A stretch of 28,416 nucleotides of DNA from Candidatus Staskawiczbacteria bacterium RIFOXYD1_FULL_32_13 (lineage in GTDB: Bacteria; Patescibacteriota; Minisyncoccia; Minisyncoccales; Staskawiczbacteraceae): assembly GCA_001820485.1 (NCBI GenBank), contig MHPU01000034.1:1-28416 (forward strand), in the 5' to 3' direction. Below the pieces are notes generated by a model. It ran no database searches, was not told where the DNA came from, and saw nothing but the letters and a program-made list of their open reading frames with translations. Shown here piece after piece: positions 13,704 through 20,249 of this stretch; position 1 is the first letter of the stretch; every line of letters begins with the position of its first letter. Made by a program: the position numbers and the translations under genes.

Positions 13704-14054
13704 TTATTTAACAACAAATTTATTTACTATATCAATTATTTTATTTCTTATTTCTAAATTATCAATTCCTCTAGTACGATTGCCCAAAGCTGGTTTTAAA
13801 TTAATCATCGAATCAAATTCTACAAAATTTTCATTATCAAAATCTGGATGTAAATTTATTCCCCAAAGATTTTTCGGCTCACAATTTTCTTGCTCCATTA
13901 AGAACTGCTCCAAATCAACATGCATTTCAGCATCAAAAGCAATAATTTCTTTTTCAATATCAACAACAGCCTTCACGAGGTTTTCATACATTCTTTTTGT
14001 CATTTCTTTTAATTCTGCACTCTCAATTTTATTTTGCTCTTTTAGAATTTTCAC
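13704..14054 (-). CDS. DUF5674-like protein
   Basis: 116 aa. The stretch VKAVVDIEKEIIAFDAEMHVDLEQFLMEQ, then NLWGINLHPDFDNENFVEFDSMINLKPALGNRTRGIDN, matches the layout I associate with DUF5674: an acidic helix ending HxDLE, a WGINLxP strand, and a GNRxxGI motif. Its function is unknown. The first gene of a two-gene unit with 13373-13699. The name is from memory of the pattern and is less certain than the gene itself. Confidence 0.7.
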   Translation of the reverse strand: MKILKEQNKIESAELKEMTKRMYENLVKAVVDIEKEIIAFDAEMHVDLEQFLMEQENCEPKNLWGINLHPDFDNENFVEFDSMINLKPALGNRTRGIDNLEIRNKIIDIVNKFVVK

Positions 14055-14124
14055 ATACTTTAAATTTATCTTTTTATTAACTATTTATAATAGCACCTTA
14101 CCACAAAAATCTAAAACTCCCAAA

Positions 14125-15027
14125 TTATTTTATGTTTCTTAATGCTTTTATTCTTTCTTCTACTGGGGGATGAGTCATAAATAATTTTGTAAACCAATTG
14201 AAAGATTCCTTACCTTTAAATGGTGAAGAAATAAACAAATGACTTGTAGCAGTATTAGCTGTTCTCATAGGCGTGGCATCTTGCGATATTTTCTCTAAAG
14301 CACTAGCCAAACCTTCTGGGTATCTTGTAAGCAAGGCCCCAGAAGCATCTGCCAAAAACTCTCTTTTACGAGAAATTGCCAATTGTATTAAAGTAGCTGC
14401 TATTGGAGCTAAAATTGCTGCTAAAACTCCAACAATTAATAAAATTACGCCCAAATTACCTTTATTATCATTATCTCTGTTTCTACCACCAAAAGCAGAC
14501 ATCCTAAAAAACATATTAGAAACAATAGAAACAACTCCAGCTAAAATTACTACTACAGTAGATAAAAGCATATCTTTGTTGCCAATATGTGACAATTCAT
14601 GAGCTATCACGCCCTCTAATTCTTTTTTATCTAATCTAGCCAATAATCCTTGAGTTACAGCTACAACTGCGTGCTTTGCATCACGCCCAGTTGCAAAAGC
14701 ATTAAGCTGTGTTTCAGGAATTATATAAATTTTAGGAACTGGCAAACCAGCTGTAATACACAAATTCTCAACTATATGGTAAAGCTCAGGATTTTTGTCA
14801 TGCTCAACAGGAACTGCGCGAGTCATTGCAAGCACTAATTTATCAGACCACCAATAACTGCCAAAACTCATAAAGAAACTTATAATCACAGCAAAAAATA
14901 TAAATGCATCATTGCCAGATAAATAGGCAAACAGCCAGCCCAATAAAATTATAAACACAAAAAACCCCGTGAGCAAAGCCCAAGTTTTTCTCGTATTTGA
15001 ATCTGCATGAGTATATAATGTTGCCAT
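14125..15027 (-). CDS. htpX: Membrane zinc metalloprotease HtpX homolog
   Basis: 300-aa M48-family protease that degrades misfolded membrane proteins. Two N-terminal membrane segments (about 17-37 and 41-58) precede IYIIPETQLNAFATGRDAKHA and the zinc motif HELSH (H143, E144, H147). Two more segments (about 155-173 and 193-216) are followed by AISRKREFLADASGA, which carries the third ligand Glu. The C-terminus LFMTHPPVEERIKALRNI is typical. A repeat element separates it from lemA upstream. LemA and HtpX are neighbours in many genomes, consistent with a membrane stress role. Confidence 0.95.
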   Translation of the reverse strand: MATLYTHADSNTRKTWALLTGFFVFIILLGWLFAYLSGNDAFIFFAVIISFFMSFGSYWWSDKLVLAMTRAVPVEHDKNPELYHIVENLCITAGLPVPKIYIIPETQLNAFATGRDAKHAVVAVTQGLLARLDKKELEGVIAHELSHIGNKDMLLSTVVVILAGVVSIVSNMFFRMSAFGGRNRDNDNKGNLGVILLIVGVLAAILAPIAATLIQLAISRKREFLADASGALLTRYPEGLASALEKISQDATPMRTANTATSHLFISSPFKGKESFNWFTKLFMTHPPVEERIKALRNIK

Positions 15028-15037
15028 ATATTACTTC

Positions 15038-15128
15038 GTCATTGCGAGCGAGCAAAGCGAGCGTGGCAATCTAGAATTATTTCACCCACTCTGGATTGCT
15101 TCATCGCCTCTGGGCTCCTCGCAATGAC
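15038..15128. repeat. Intergenic repeat, GTCATTGCGAG family, copy 2
   Basis: Outer arms GTCATTGCGAG (15038-15048) and CTCGCAATGAC (15118-15128), with inner GCGTGGCAATCTAGA and CTGGATTGCTTC as at 12125. It occupies almost the whole lemA-htpX gap. Confidence 0.88.
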
Positions 15129-15139
15129 AACAACAAAAA

Positions 15140-15691
15140 TTAAAATTTAACATTTACATTTTCGCGCTCTTTGGAGTCGGATACTTCGAATAATTCCATT
15201 TCTGAAAATCCCAATTGTTTGGCAATTAAATTGGTTGGGAAAACTTGAATTTGGATATTTAGGTCACGTACATTGACATTATAAAATCTGCGTGAAGCTT
15301 GAATTTTGTCTTCTGTATCAGTTAGTTCTGTTTGCAATTGTAAAAAATTAGTTGAAGCTTTCAAGTCCGGATAGCTTTCCGAAACAGCAAACAAACTTTT
15401 TAAAGCATCTGTTAATTGATTTTCTGCTTGCGCTTTCTGTGCCATTCCTTGAGTGGCTATTGCTTTTACTCTGGCTTCTGTAACTTTTTGGAACACACTG
15501 CTTTCATGACTTGCATAGCCTTTTACCGTTTCAATTAAATTTGGAATTAAATCGTATCTTCTTTTTAATTGAATATCAATATCAGACCACGCTTCTTTGG
15601 CCCGCATTCTTAATTTTACCAAACCATTATAACTAGCAACTAGCCAAAAAACTACCACAATAATAATTCCCCAAAATATAAAACCAAACAT
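15140..15691 (-). CDS. lemA: LemA family protein
   Basis: About 183 aa from the ATG at 15691 (MFGFIFWG); an in-frame TTG directly after the upstream stop (15706) would add five residues. One N-terminal membrane segment (FGFIFWGIIIVVVFWLVASYN) precedes the LemA helical domain: LKRRYDLIPNLIETVKGYASHE, TEARVKAIATQG, YPDLKASTNFLQLQTELTDTEDKIQASRRFYN and FPTNLIAKQLGF. The gene lies between a zf-TFIIB gene and htpX. LemA proteins are single-pass membrane proteins often found with HtpX or TPM-domain proteins; their biochemical role is not settled. Confidence 0.95.
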   Translation of the reverse strand: MFGFIFWGIIIVVVFWLVASYNGLVKLRMRAKEAWSDIDIQLKRRYDLIPNLIETVKGYASHESSVFQKVTEARVKAIATQGMAQKAQAENQLTDALKSLFAVSESYPDLKASTNFLQLQTELTDTEDKIQASRRFYNVNVRDLNIQIQVFPTNLIAKQLGFSEMELFEVSDSKERENVNVKF

Positions 15692-15706
15692 ATTTTTGAA
15701 ATTCAA

Positions 15707-16237
15707 TCATTTTTGTTGGGCTTCAATCCAGGCATTAAGCAATGGATGTTGCACAACAAATTTATGATTAAATAATTTAAGTAACATAAAAAAATCTTCT
15801 AATTCATCTCTAAATTTTTCAGGCCCCGAAAATATTTCCCAACCTTCTAAAACTATATTTTTTGCATATTTGTGCAAAATTTCGTAATCTGATTTTCTTT
15901 TCAAATAATTTATAATTTGCTTAAATTCTCCCCTATCTAGCCAAATCCCCTGACAATTTTTACAAAAATCAATTTTAACTTTTGAATCATCATATTTTGT
16001 TTCCACAAACATAATACGGCAAACTGGACATTGCTTTTTACTATGAGAAAATTCAAATTTACCTTTATCTCTCCAAATATCAAAATCAAGCCAATTTAAT
16101 TGTTTGTCTTTATCATCTTTAGCTAGGCGCAATTCATCTTTATCAAACCAAATTCCCAAACATTCCTCGCAATAATCAACTTCTACATTATAAAAATGTA
16201 TTTTTTTTAATTCCCCATGTTTATTTGGACAATCCAT
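15707..16237 (-). CDS. Double zf-TFIIB domain protein
   Basis: 176 aa with two zinc-ribbon modules of the zf-TFIIB type. The first is CPNKHGELKKI..VDYCEECLGIWFDKDEL (residues 3-36), in which one N-terminal zinc cysteine is replaced by an NKH stretch. The second is CPVCRIMFVET...IDFCKNCQGIWLDRGEF with a complete CxxC...CxxC. An acidic and aromatic helical tail follows (RDELEDFFMLLKLFNHKFVVQHPLL). Proteins of this family are common near LemA and HtpX in CPR. Its stop directly abuts lemA, so the two are coupled. The function is unknown beyond probable zinc binding. Confidence 0.88.
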   Translation of the reverse strand: MDCPNKHGELKKIHFYNVEVDYCEECLGIWFDKDELRLAKDDKDKQLNWLDFDIWRDKGKFEFSHSKKQCPVCRIMFVETKYDDSKVKIDFCKNCQGIWLDRGEFKQIINYLKRKSDYEILHKYAKNIVLEGWEIFSGPEKFRDELEDFFMLLKLFNHKFVVQHPLLNAWIEAQQK

Positions 16238-16272
16238 ATTTTTTAAAATTTAATTATTTACTTTATTCTAAC

Positions 16273-16304
16273 AAAAAACTTGCCTTAAAACAAGCAAGTT
16301 TTTT
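16273..16304. terminator. Bidirectional intrinsic terminator downstream of groEL
   Basis: An 11-bp stem AAAAAACTTGC (16273-16283) / GCAAGTTTTTT (16294-16304) gives a T-run in both directions. It ends the groESL transcript on the minus strand and lies upstream of the zf-TFIIB gene. Confidence 0.85.
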
Positions 16305-16368
16305 AAGGGAGTCCCGACCGCAATCGCGGGACGACACTTACGTCGCAACGCATTGCGACGAACCTTAA
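16303..16368. repeat. Two-hairpin repeat downstream of groEL
   Basis: Outer arms TTAAGG/CCTTAA enclose hairpin 1 GTCCCG/CGGGAC (16311-16332) and hairpin 2 CGTCGCAA/TTGCGACG (16341-16360). It is GC-rich, directly against the groEL stop, and has the same plan as 18052-18121. Confidence 0.75.
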
Positions 16369-18000
16369 TTAATATCCGCCGTCCATCATTGGATTTGGCA
16401 TACCGTGATTATGACTATCTTCTTTTTTTGGTAAATCAGCTACAATAGCTTCTGTAGTAAGTAGCATACTAGCTGCAGATACCGCGTTTTCTAAAGCAGT
16501 TCTAGTAACTTTGACTGGATCTACAATTCCAGCTTCTATCATACTCTTTACATATTCTCCTGTATTTGCATCAAAACCAAAATCATCATTTCCCTCTTTA
16601 ATTTTCTGCACAACAACTGCACCATCAACTCCTGCATTTTGAGCAATTTGTCTTATTGGTTCTTCTACTGCACGCTTTAAAATATTTGCTCCTGTTTGCT
16701 CATCCCCTTCTAATTTTAGATTTTCTAAAACTAACGAAGCTCTAAGCAATGCCACTCCACCACCAGGAACAATTCCTTCCTCCACAGCTGCTTTAGTTGC
16801 ATTTAAAGCATCTTCTAATTTGTGTTGTTTGGCTTTTTGCTCTACTTCTGTAGCAGCACCCACTTTTATAACTCCTACTCCCCCAGATAATTTTGCTAAT
16901 CTTTCTTGAAATTTTTCTTTATCAAAACTTGATTCTGCAGTTTCCATTTGTGTTTTAATTTGCAAAATCCTATTATCAATTTCTTTTTTATCTCCTTTCC
17001 CTTCAACAATAGTTGTATTTTCTTTTGTAGAAATTATTCTTCTTGCTTGCCCTAACATCTCAATTTCTACATTTTCCAATTTCATACCTTTTTCTTCTGA
17101 AACAACTTGTCCCCCTGTAATGTAAGCTATATCTTCAAGCATTTCATTTTTTCTATCACCAAATCCAGGAGCTTTAACTGCTAAAGCAGAAAATATTCCT
17201 CTTAGTCTATTTAAAATTAAAGTTGCTAAAGCATCACCATCCACATCATCTGCAATAATTACCAATTCTTTTTTACCAAGTTTTATAATCTTTTCTAAAA
17301 TTGGTAAAATTTCTTGCAAAGAGCCAATTTTTTTATCGGTAAGCAAAATATATGGATCTTCAAAAATTGCTTGCATTTTTTCTGAATCCGAAACCATATA
17401 ATGTGAAATATAACCTCTATCAAATTGTAAACCTTTTACAATTTCTTTTGAAAGCCCAAAGGTTTTTGATTCTTCAACTGTAATTACCCCATCTTTTCCA
17501 ACTTCATCCATAACTTCAGCAATCAAATTACCCATCTCTTCGTCTTGTGCAGAAATCTTTGCTACTTGAGCTTTTTCTTCTTTTGTTGAAATTTGTTTTG
17601 CTTTTGTTTTCAAAGATGAAATAATAGCATCTTTTGCTAAAACAATTCCACGTCTCAAGGCCAAAGGATTAGCTCCAGCAGCTACATTTTTTAACCCTTC
17701 TGTTGCAATTGCCTGACAAAGCAAAACAGCTGAAGTTGTTCCATCTCCAGCTACATCATTAGTTTTTGAAGCTACTTCTTTTATAATTTCAGCTCCAATA
17801 TTTTCAACTGTATCTTCAAGCTCAATTTCTTTGGCAATACTTACTCCATCATTAGTAATTGTAGGACTTCCAAAACCAGAACCCAAAACAACATTTCTAC
17901 CTTTTGGCCCCAAAGTTACTTTAACTGCATTAGCCACTTTATCTAAACCAATTTTTAATGCTTTTCTTGCATCTTCACTATATTTTATTTGTTTTGCCAT
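16369..18000 (-). CDS. groEL: Chaperonin GroEL (60 kDa)
   Basis: 543-aa group I chaperonin that folds proteins with GroES in an ATP-dependent cage. The nucleotide-binding motifs are intact: VTLGPKGRNVVLG (about 29-41), NDVAGDGTTSAVLL with the catalytic Asp, and PGGGVALLRA late in the protein. The apical region includes RGYISHYMVSD and GFGDRKNEML. The C-terminus PNPMMDGGY is a short GGM-like tail. The length matches the family. groES lies 183 nt upstream on the same strand, but the gap holds a GC-rich two-hairpin repeat rather than the usual short spacer. No CIRCE element is visible upstream of groES. Confidence 0.98.
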   Translation of the reverse strand: MAKQIKYSEDARKALKIGLDKVANAVKVTLGPKGRNVVLGSGFGSPTITNDGVSIAKEIELEDTVENIGAEIIKEVASKTNDVAGDGTTSAVLLCQAIATEGLKNVAAGANPLALRRGIVLAKDAIISSLKTKAKQISTKEEKAQVAKISAQDEEMGNLIAEVMDEVGKDGVITVEESKTFGLSKEIVKGLQFDRGYISHYMVSDSEKMQAIFEDPYILLTDKKIGSLQEILPILEKIIKLGKKELVIIADDVDGDALATLILNRLRGIFSALAVKAPGFGDRKNEMLEDIAYITGGQVVSEEKGMKLENVEIEMLGQARRIISTKENTTIVEGKGDKKEIDNRILQIKTQMETAESSFDKEKFQERLAKLSGGVGVIKVGAATEVEQKAKQHKLEDALNATKAAVEEGIVPGGGVALLRASLVLENLKLEGDEQTGANILKRAVEEPIRQIAQNAGVDGAVVVQKIKEGNDDFGFDANTGEYVKSMIEAGIVDPVKVTRTALENAVSAASMLLTTEAIVADLPKKEDSHNHGMPNPMMDGGY

Positions 18001-18051
18001 ATAAATATAAAAGCGAAAAAAATAATTTTATTTAAAAAAGCGAAGCAAATG

Positions 18052-18121
18052 AACTTTTTTGGAAGTTGCGACCACAGTCGCAAGTTGAGCACACGGCAGT
18101 GGCTCAACCGGAAAAAAAGTT
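18052..18121. repeat. Two-hairpin repeat in the groES-groEL gap
   Basis: Outer arms AACTTTTTT (18052-18060) / AAAAAAGTT (18113-18121) enclose hairpin 1 TTGCGAC/GTCGCAA (18066-18083) and hairpin 2 GTTGAGC/GCTCAAC (18084-18108). In the mRNA it would fold as a three-way structure and could act as a processing or attenuation site between groES and groEL. Confidence 0.75.
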
Positions 18122-18183
18122 TATTTGTTGAACTTTTAAAATTAATTTTTAAGCTTATTAAAATTTTGATTAGTGAGCTTAAA

Positions 18184-18474
18184 TTACTCAATTATTGCTA
18201 AAATATCTGATTCTACTGCGATTAAATATTCCTTATCTTCAATCTTAATTTCGCTAGGTCCATATTTTGAAAACAAAACTTTATCACCCGGCTTTACCGA
18301 CAAAGGAACAATTTTTCCATCATCTGTTTTCCTACCAGGGCCTATGGCTATAACTTTTCCAGTTTCTGATTTTTCTTTACTAGCTGTTTCAGGCAGAAAA
18401 ATACCTGACTTAGTTTTTTCTTCTTCTTTTACTGCCTCAATTAAAATATGATCTGATAAAGGTCTTATATTCAT
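18184..18474 (-). CDS. groES: Co-chaperonin GroES (10 kDa)
   Basis: 96 aa, the lid of the GroEL cage. It starts MNIRPLSDHILIEAVKEEEKTKSGIFLPETASKEKSETG, which includes the mobile loop with the GIFLP motif, followed by GKVIAIGPGRK, VKPGDKVLFSKYGPSEIKIEDKEYLIAVESDILAIIE. Length and motif order are standard. First gene of the groES-groEL unit, with a promoter at 18515-18543. Confidence 0.97.
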   Translation of the reverse strand: MNIRPLSDHILIEAVKEEEKTKSGIFLPETASKEKSETGKVIAIGPGRKTDDGKIVPLSVKPGDKVLFSKYGPSEIKIEDKEYLIAVESDILAIIE

Positions 18475-18514
18475 TTTTTTAAGTTATTAATTATATTATT
18501 TTATTAGTATTTAT

Positions 18515-18543
18515 AATTTAATCTATTGCTATTCACATGTCAA
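18515..18543 (-). promoter_or_regulatory. groES promoter
   Basis: On the minus strand there is TTGACA (18543-18538), a 17-nt spacer and TAAATT (18520-18515). The -35 is half of a perfect GTCAA-CC-TTGAC palindrome (18539-18550) whose other half could be a weaker plus-strand -35 for the gene at 18628. No heat-shock CIRCE operator is seen. Confidence 0.6.
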
Positions 18544-18627
18544 CCTTGACTTTTATCAGAAAATATGCAAAAATATTTTTAGCTACTTCTTTGCAAATTC
18601 ACAAAAAACTGCTACAGGAGAATAGAA

Positions 18628-18885
18628 ATGTTTCTCGTTTTGTCCCTAAGTATTATTGCTGGAGTAACGCACATCGTAGCTTTTGCTCTTTACAATAAGC
18701 AAATGATTCAAGGGCTGTCTCGCCCGAACACTGCGACATGGACATTGTGGGTATTCCTAACAATCCTCAATGCCACAAGCTACACATTTATGAGCAAAAA
18801 AAACTCACTGACAGTGACAAAACCAAACCCGCCGGACTTCGGTCTCGACGGTTCTTTTTTTATTTTCTTTTCCCATTTTCATTAA
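18628..18885 (+). CDS. Small membrane protein, probably truncated at its 3' end
   Basis: The ATG at 18628 is set by AGGAG at 18616-18620. Residues 1-58 look like a real membrane protein (FLVLSLSIIAGVTHIVAFALYNKQM, then SRPNTATWTLWVFLTILNATSYTFM), a pattern with PNxATWxLWxFLTxLNxxSY that I associate with longer membrane proteins in CPR genomes. The last about 27 codons run through an A8 tract and then through an intrinsic terminator (18826-18861), so they are unlikely to be conserved coding sequence. With one A fewer the frame would stop at TGA just after the A-run. It is therefore either a short natural protein with a slippery tail or a decayed gene. GC content is higher than in the neighbouring core genes. 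Confidence 0.55.
   Translation: MFLVLSLSIIAGVTHIVAFALYNKQMIQGLSRPNTATWTLWVFLTILNATSYTFMSKKNSLTVTKPNPPDFGLDGSFFIFFSHFH
18826..18861 (+). terminator. UUCG-capped terminator overlapping the 3' end of the 18628 gene
   Basis: An imperfect stem with outer pairs AACC/GGTT and inner pairs GGAC/GTCT around a TTCG tetraloop, followed by seven T. Confidence 0.75.
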
Positions 18886-18927
18886 TACTCTATAAAAATG
18901 CCATAGCATAATTAGCAAGTACTAATT
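18884..18927. repeat. Palindrome-core repeat, left copy (unit 2)
   Basis: Begins AATACT and has the core ATGCCATAGCAT (18898-18909). It aligns to 19566-19608 with most bases identical, and the two core differences are compensating (C/T with A/G). Confidence 0.8.
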
Positions 18928-18957
18928 TATTTAAAATCATGGTACAAAAATTAAAAA

Positions 18958-19530
18958 TTATAATTTAAAAAAATTTCTCAATTCTCTATCTTCACCAATA
19001 TCATCAATTGTTATCAATCGGATTTCAGAGTCTTTTAATCCAAAAAACTTTTTAAGCATATTAATTTGTTTTTTACATTCGTATGGAATAACCCAAATAC
19101 TTTTTTGGAATAAATAAAAACCAAGTTGTTTCAATTTTCCGCGTAAAGCCTCTCTATACTGCCTTTTCATTTGAGCTATGTCAAACATTACCATTCGCCA
19201 TTTTTTGTCCCACTTTTTTGACTTTTCAATTTTTAAATCATTAATTTGCATCCAACCCACCTTTCTCTTCCCTTTTTCTGTAAGTGAAATAAAAATTTGT
19301 CCACCACTATTTTCGAATTTAATTAATCCTTGTTCCCTTAATCTATAAAAAGTATCATAAACTTTTTTCTTGGGATATTTTCTTAACCCTTTAAATTCCT
19401 TTAACAAATTTACTATAAAATATGGCGAAGTGATAGCAATTGTCATTAAGCTAGCTAAAATTAAAACACTCAAAATTCCTATTGCAATTTCAGAATTTGA
19501 TTTTCTAAAATAATTATTTTTGTTTCTCAT
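18958..19530 (-). CDS. Membrane-anchored wHTH protein with PaaX-C/Cas2-like domain (paralog 2)
   Basis: 190 aa, same architecture as 9460-10038. A membrane anchor lies at about 14-40 (IAIGILSVLILASLMTIAIT), a winged helix at about 50-95 (KKKVYDTFYRLREQGLIKFENSGGQIFISLTEKGKRKV), and the Cas2-like domain at about 103-188: KKWDKKWRMVMFDIAQMKRQ with D117, then LKQLGFYLFQKSIWVIPYECKKQI. Shared blocks with paralog 1 include KWDKKWR, FDI and LGFYLxQKSxWV, which indicates an old duplication or two independent acquisitions. No CRISPR array or cas1 is nearby. The role may be transcriptional (PaaX-like), nuclease-like (Cas2-like) or tied to the flanking palindromes. Confidence 0.8.
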   Translation of the reverse strand: MRNKNNYFRKSNSEIAIGILSVLILASLMTIAITSPYFIVNLLKEFKGLRKYPKKKVYDTFYRLREQGLIKFENSGGQIFISLTEKGKRKVGWMQINDLKIEKSKKWDKKWRMVMFDIAQMKRQYREALRGKLKQLGFYLFQKSIWVIPYECKKQINMLKKFFGLKDSEIRLITIDDIGEDRELRNFFKL

Positions 19531-19565
19531 AGATTTTCTAACTAACTATATCCCTTATTTTACCA

Positions 19566-19608
19566 AATACTTCATAAAAATGCTATGGCATAATAAAAAA
19601 GTATCATT
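19566..19608. repeat. Palindrome-core repeat, right copy (unit 2)
   Basis: Begins AATACT, core ATGCTATGGCAT (19580-19591), ends AAGTATCATT. It lies 36 nt upstream of the paralog 2 start codon, where an operator could also lie. Confidence 0.8.
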
Positions 19609-19638
19609 ATTATTGCGTTGTATAACATGTTTCATAAT

Positions 19639-19667
19639 AAAAAAAGCGGGGCAAATGAAATCCCCGC
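19639..19667 (-). terminator. Terminator after the 49-aa gene
   Basis: On the minus strand a perfect GCGGGG/CCCCGC stem with a 10-nt loop is followed by seven T. It ends the two-gene GC-rich unit 20177-19704. Confidence 0.9.
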
Positions 19668-19703
19668 AAAGAACAACGCCAAAGACAAAAGAAGACTTGC
19701 CTT

Positions 19704-19853
19704 CTAAAAAAGCTTGTGCAGATTACAAGTAGCCCAAAAAATAGCTTCTGCACAAACCAAACAAATAACCCAACGAATCAATGCTCGTGCATTAACCCCG
19801 GGATGTTCACCCCCTCGAAATTTCCTAGTTTTTCTTGTCATACTTCTTGTCAT
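19704..19853 (-). CDS. 49-aa small protein with one hydrophobic helix
   Basis: An ATG at 19853 opens a 49-codon frame ending TAG. The N-terminus is basic (MTRSMTRKTRKFRGGEHPG) and is followed by a hydrophobic, Cys- and Trp-containing stretch (ALIRWVICLVCAEAIFWATC), then NLHKLF. This looks like a small single-pass membrane protein. It starts 15 nt after the stop of the 102-aa gene at 19869 and a strong intrinsic terminator follows 37 nt later, so the two genes look like one transcript. The upstream region is G-rich (GGGGTGG) but not a classical Shine-Dalgarno site. No family is recognised. Confidence 0.55.
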   Translation of the reverse strand: MTRSMTRKTRKFRGGEHPGVNARALIRWVICLVCAEAIFWATCNLHKLF

Positions 19854-19868
19854 CTTGCCACCCCACTT

Positions 19869-20177
19869 TCAATCTAAAAGTTGAGAAAAAAATTTGCGCC
19901 TGTAAATACAACTAAGTGCAACTTGAAAACTGCACACAGCTCTTCCTCTTTTCTTTGTTTCATCCATATTCAAAAAAAAGAAAACTTCTTCAATCGCCCT
20001 TTCTGCCCTCAAGAATGTTTCTTTTGCAAAATTTTCCTTGTTCCCAAGAATAAAATCTTCCATATTCTCTAGAATAAAATTGACTTTTGCGATATTTCCA
20101 TATATCCGCACCTCAAAAAACTTTCCTACTAGCTCACACCAGTCTTTGAGGATTTTGCTCCTATCAGAAGTAATCAT
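19869..20177 (-). CDS. Hypothetical protein, first gene of a GC-rich pair
   Basis: 102 aa, soluble and mostly helical (ILKDWCELVGKFFEVRIYG, NFILENMEDFILGNKENFAKETFLRAERAIEEVFFFLNM), ending in a basic stretch with cysteines (RGRAVCSFQVALSCIYRRKFF). I do not recognise it. The ATG at 20177 is preceded by AAAGGA. An upstream TTGATA and TATAAT pair on the minus strand (15-nt spacer) is a possible promoter. Composition is a little richer in GC than the core genes. The downstream 49-aa gene is probably co-transcribed. Confidence 0.65.
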   Translation of the reverse strand: MITSDRSKILKDWCELVGKFFEVRIYGNIAKVNFILENMEDFILGNKENFAKETFLRAERAIEEVFFFLNMDETKKRGRAVCSFQVALSCIYRRKFFSQLLD

Positions 20178-20249
20178 GATCTGTCCTTTCTCAATTAAAT
20201 GTACTAAGTTTAGATTATACTATTATATGTAAAATATCAATTCTTTTTT

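Larger units (their letters stand above)
18884..19608 (-). mobile_element. Candidate 725-bp element: palindromic repeats around a second wHTH/Cas2-like gene
   Basis: A 43-44 bp repeat begins AATACT at 18884 and again at 19566, in direct orientation but with a palindromic core. One gene (18958-19530) fills the interior, 31 and 36 nt from the repeats. Spacing, gene orientation and total length mirror the unit at 9387-10100, but the repeat sequence is unrelated. Mobility is a hypothesis; no transposase of a known class is present. Confidence 0.35.

Noticed and set aside
18475..18600. A CIRCE heat-shock operator upstream of groES
   Set aside because: I looked for TTAGCACTC/GAGTGCTAA and found neither arm; only a standard promoter is visible.
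18884..19608. Long terminal inverted repeats like those of the first unit
   Set aside because: The two copies align better as direct repeats with a palindromic core; perfect outer inverted repeats like those at 9387 are not present, so the element call is weaker here.
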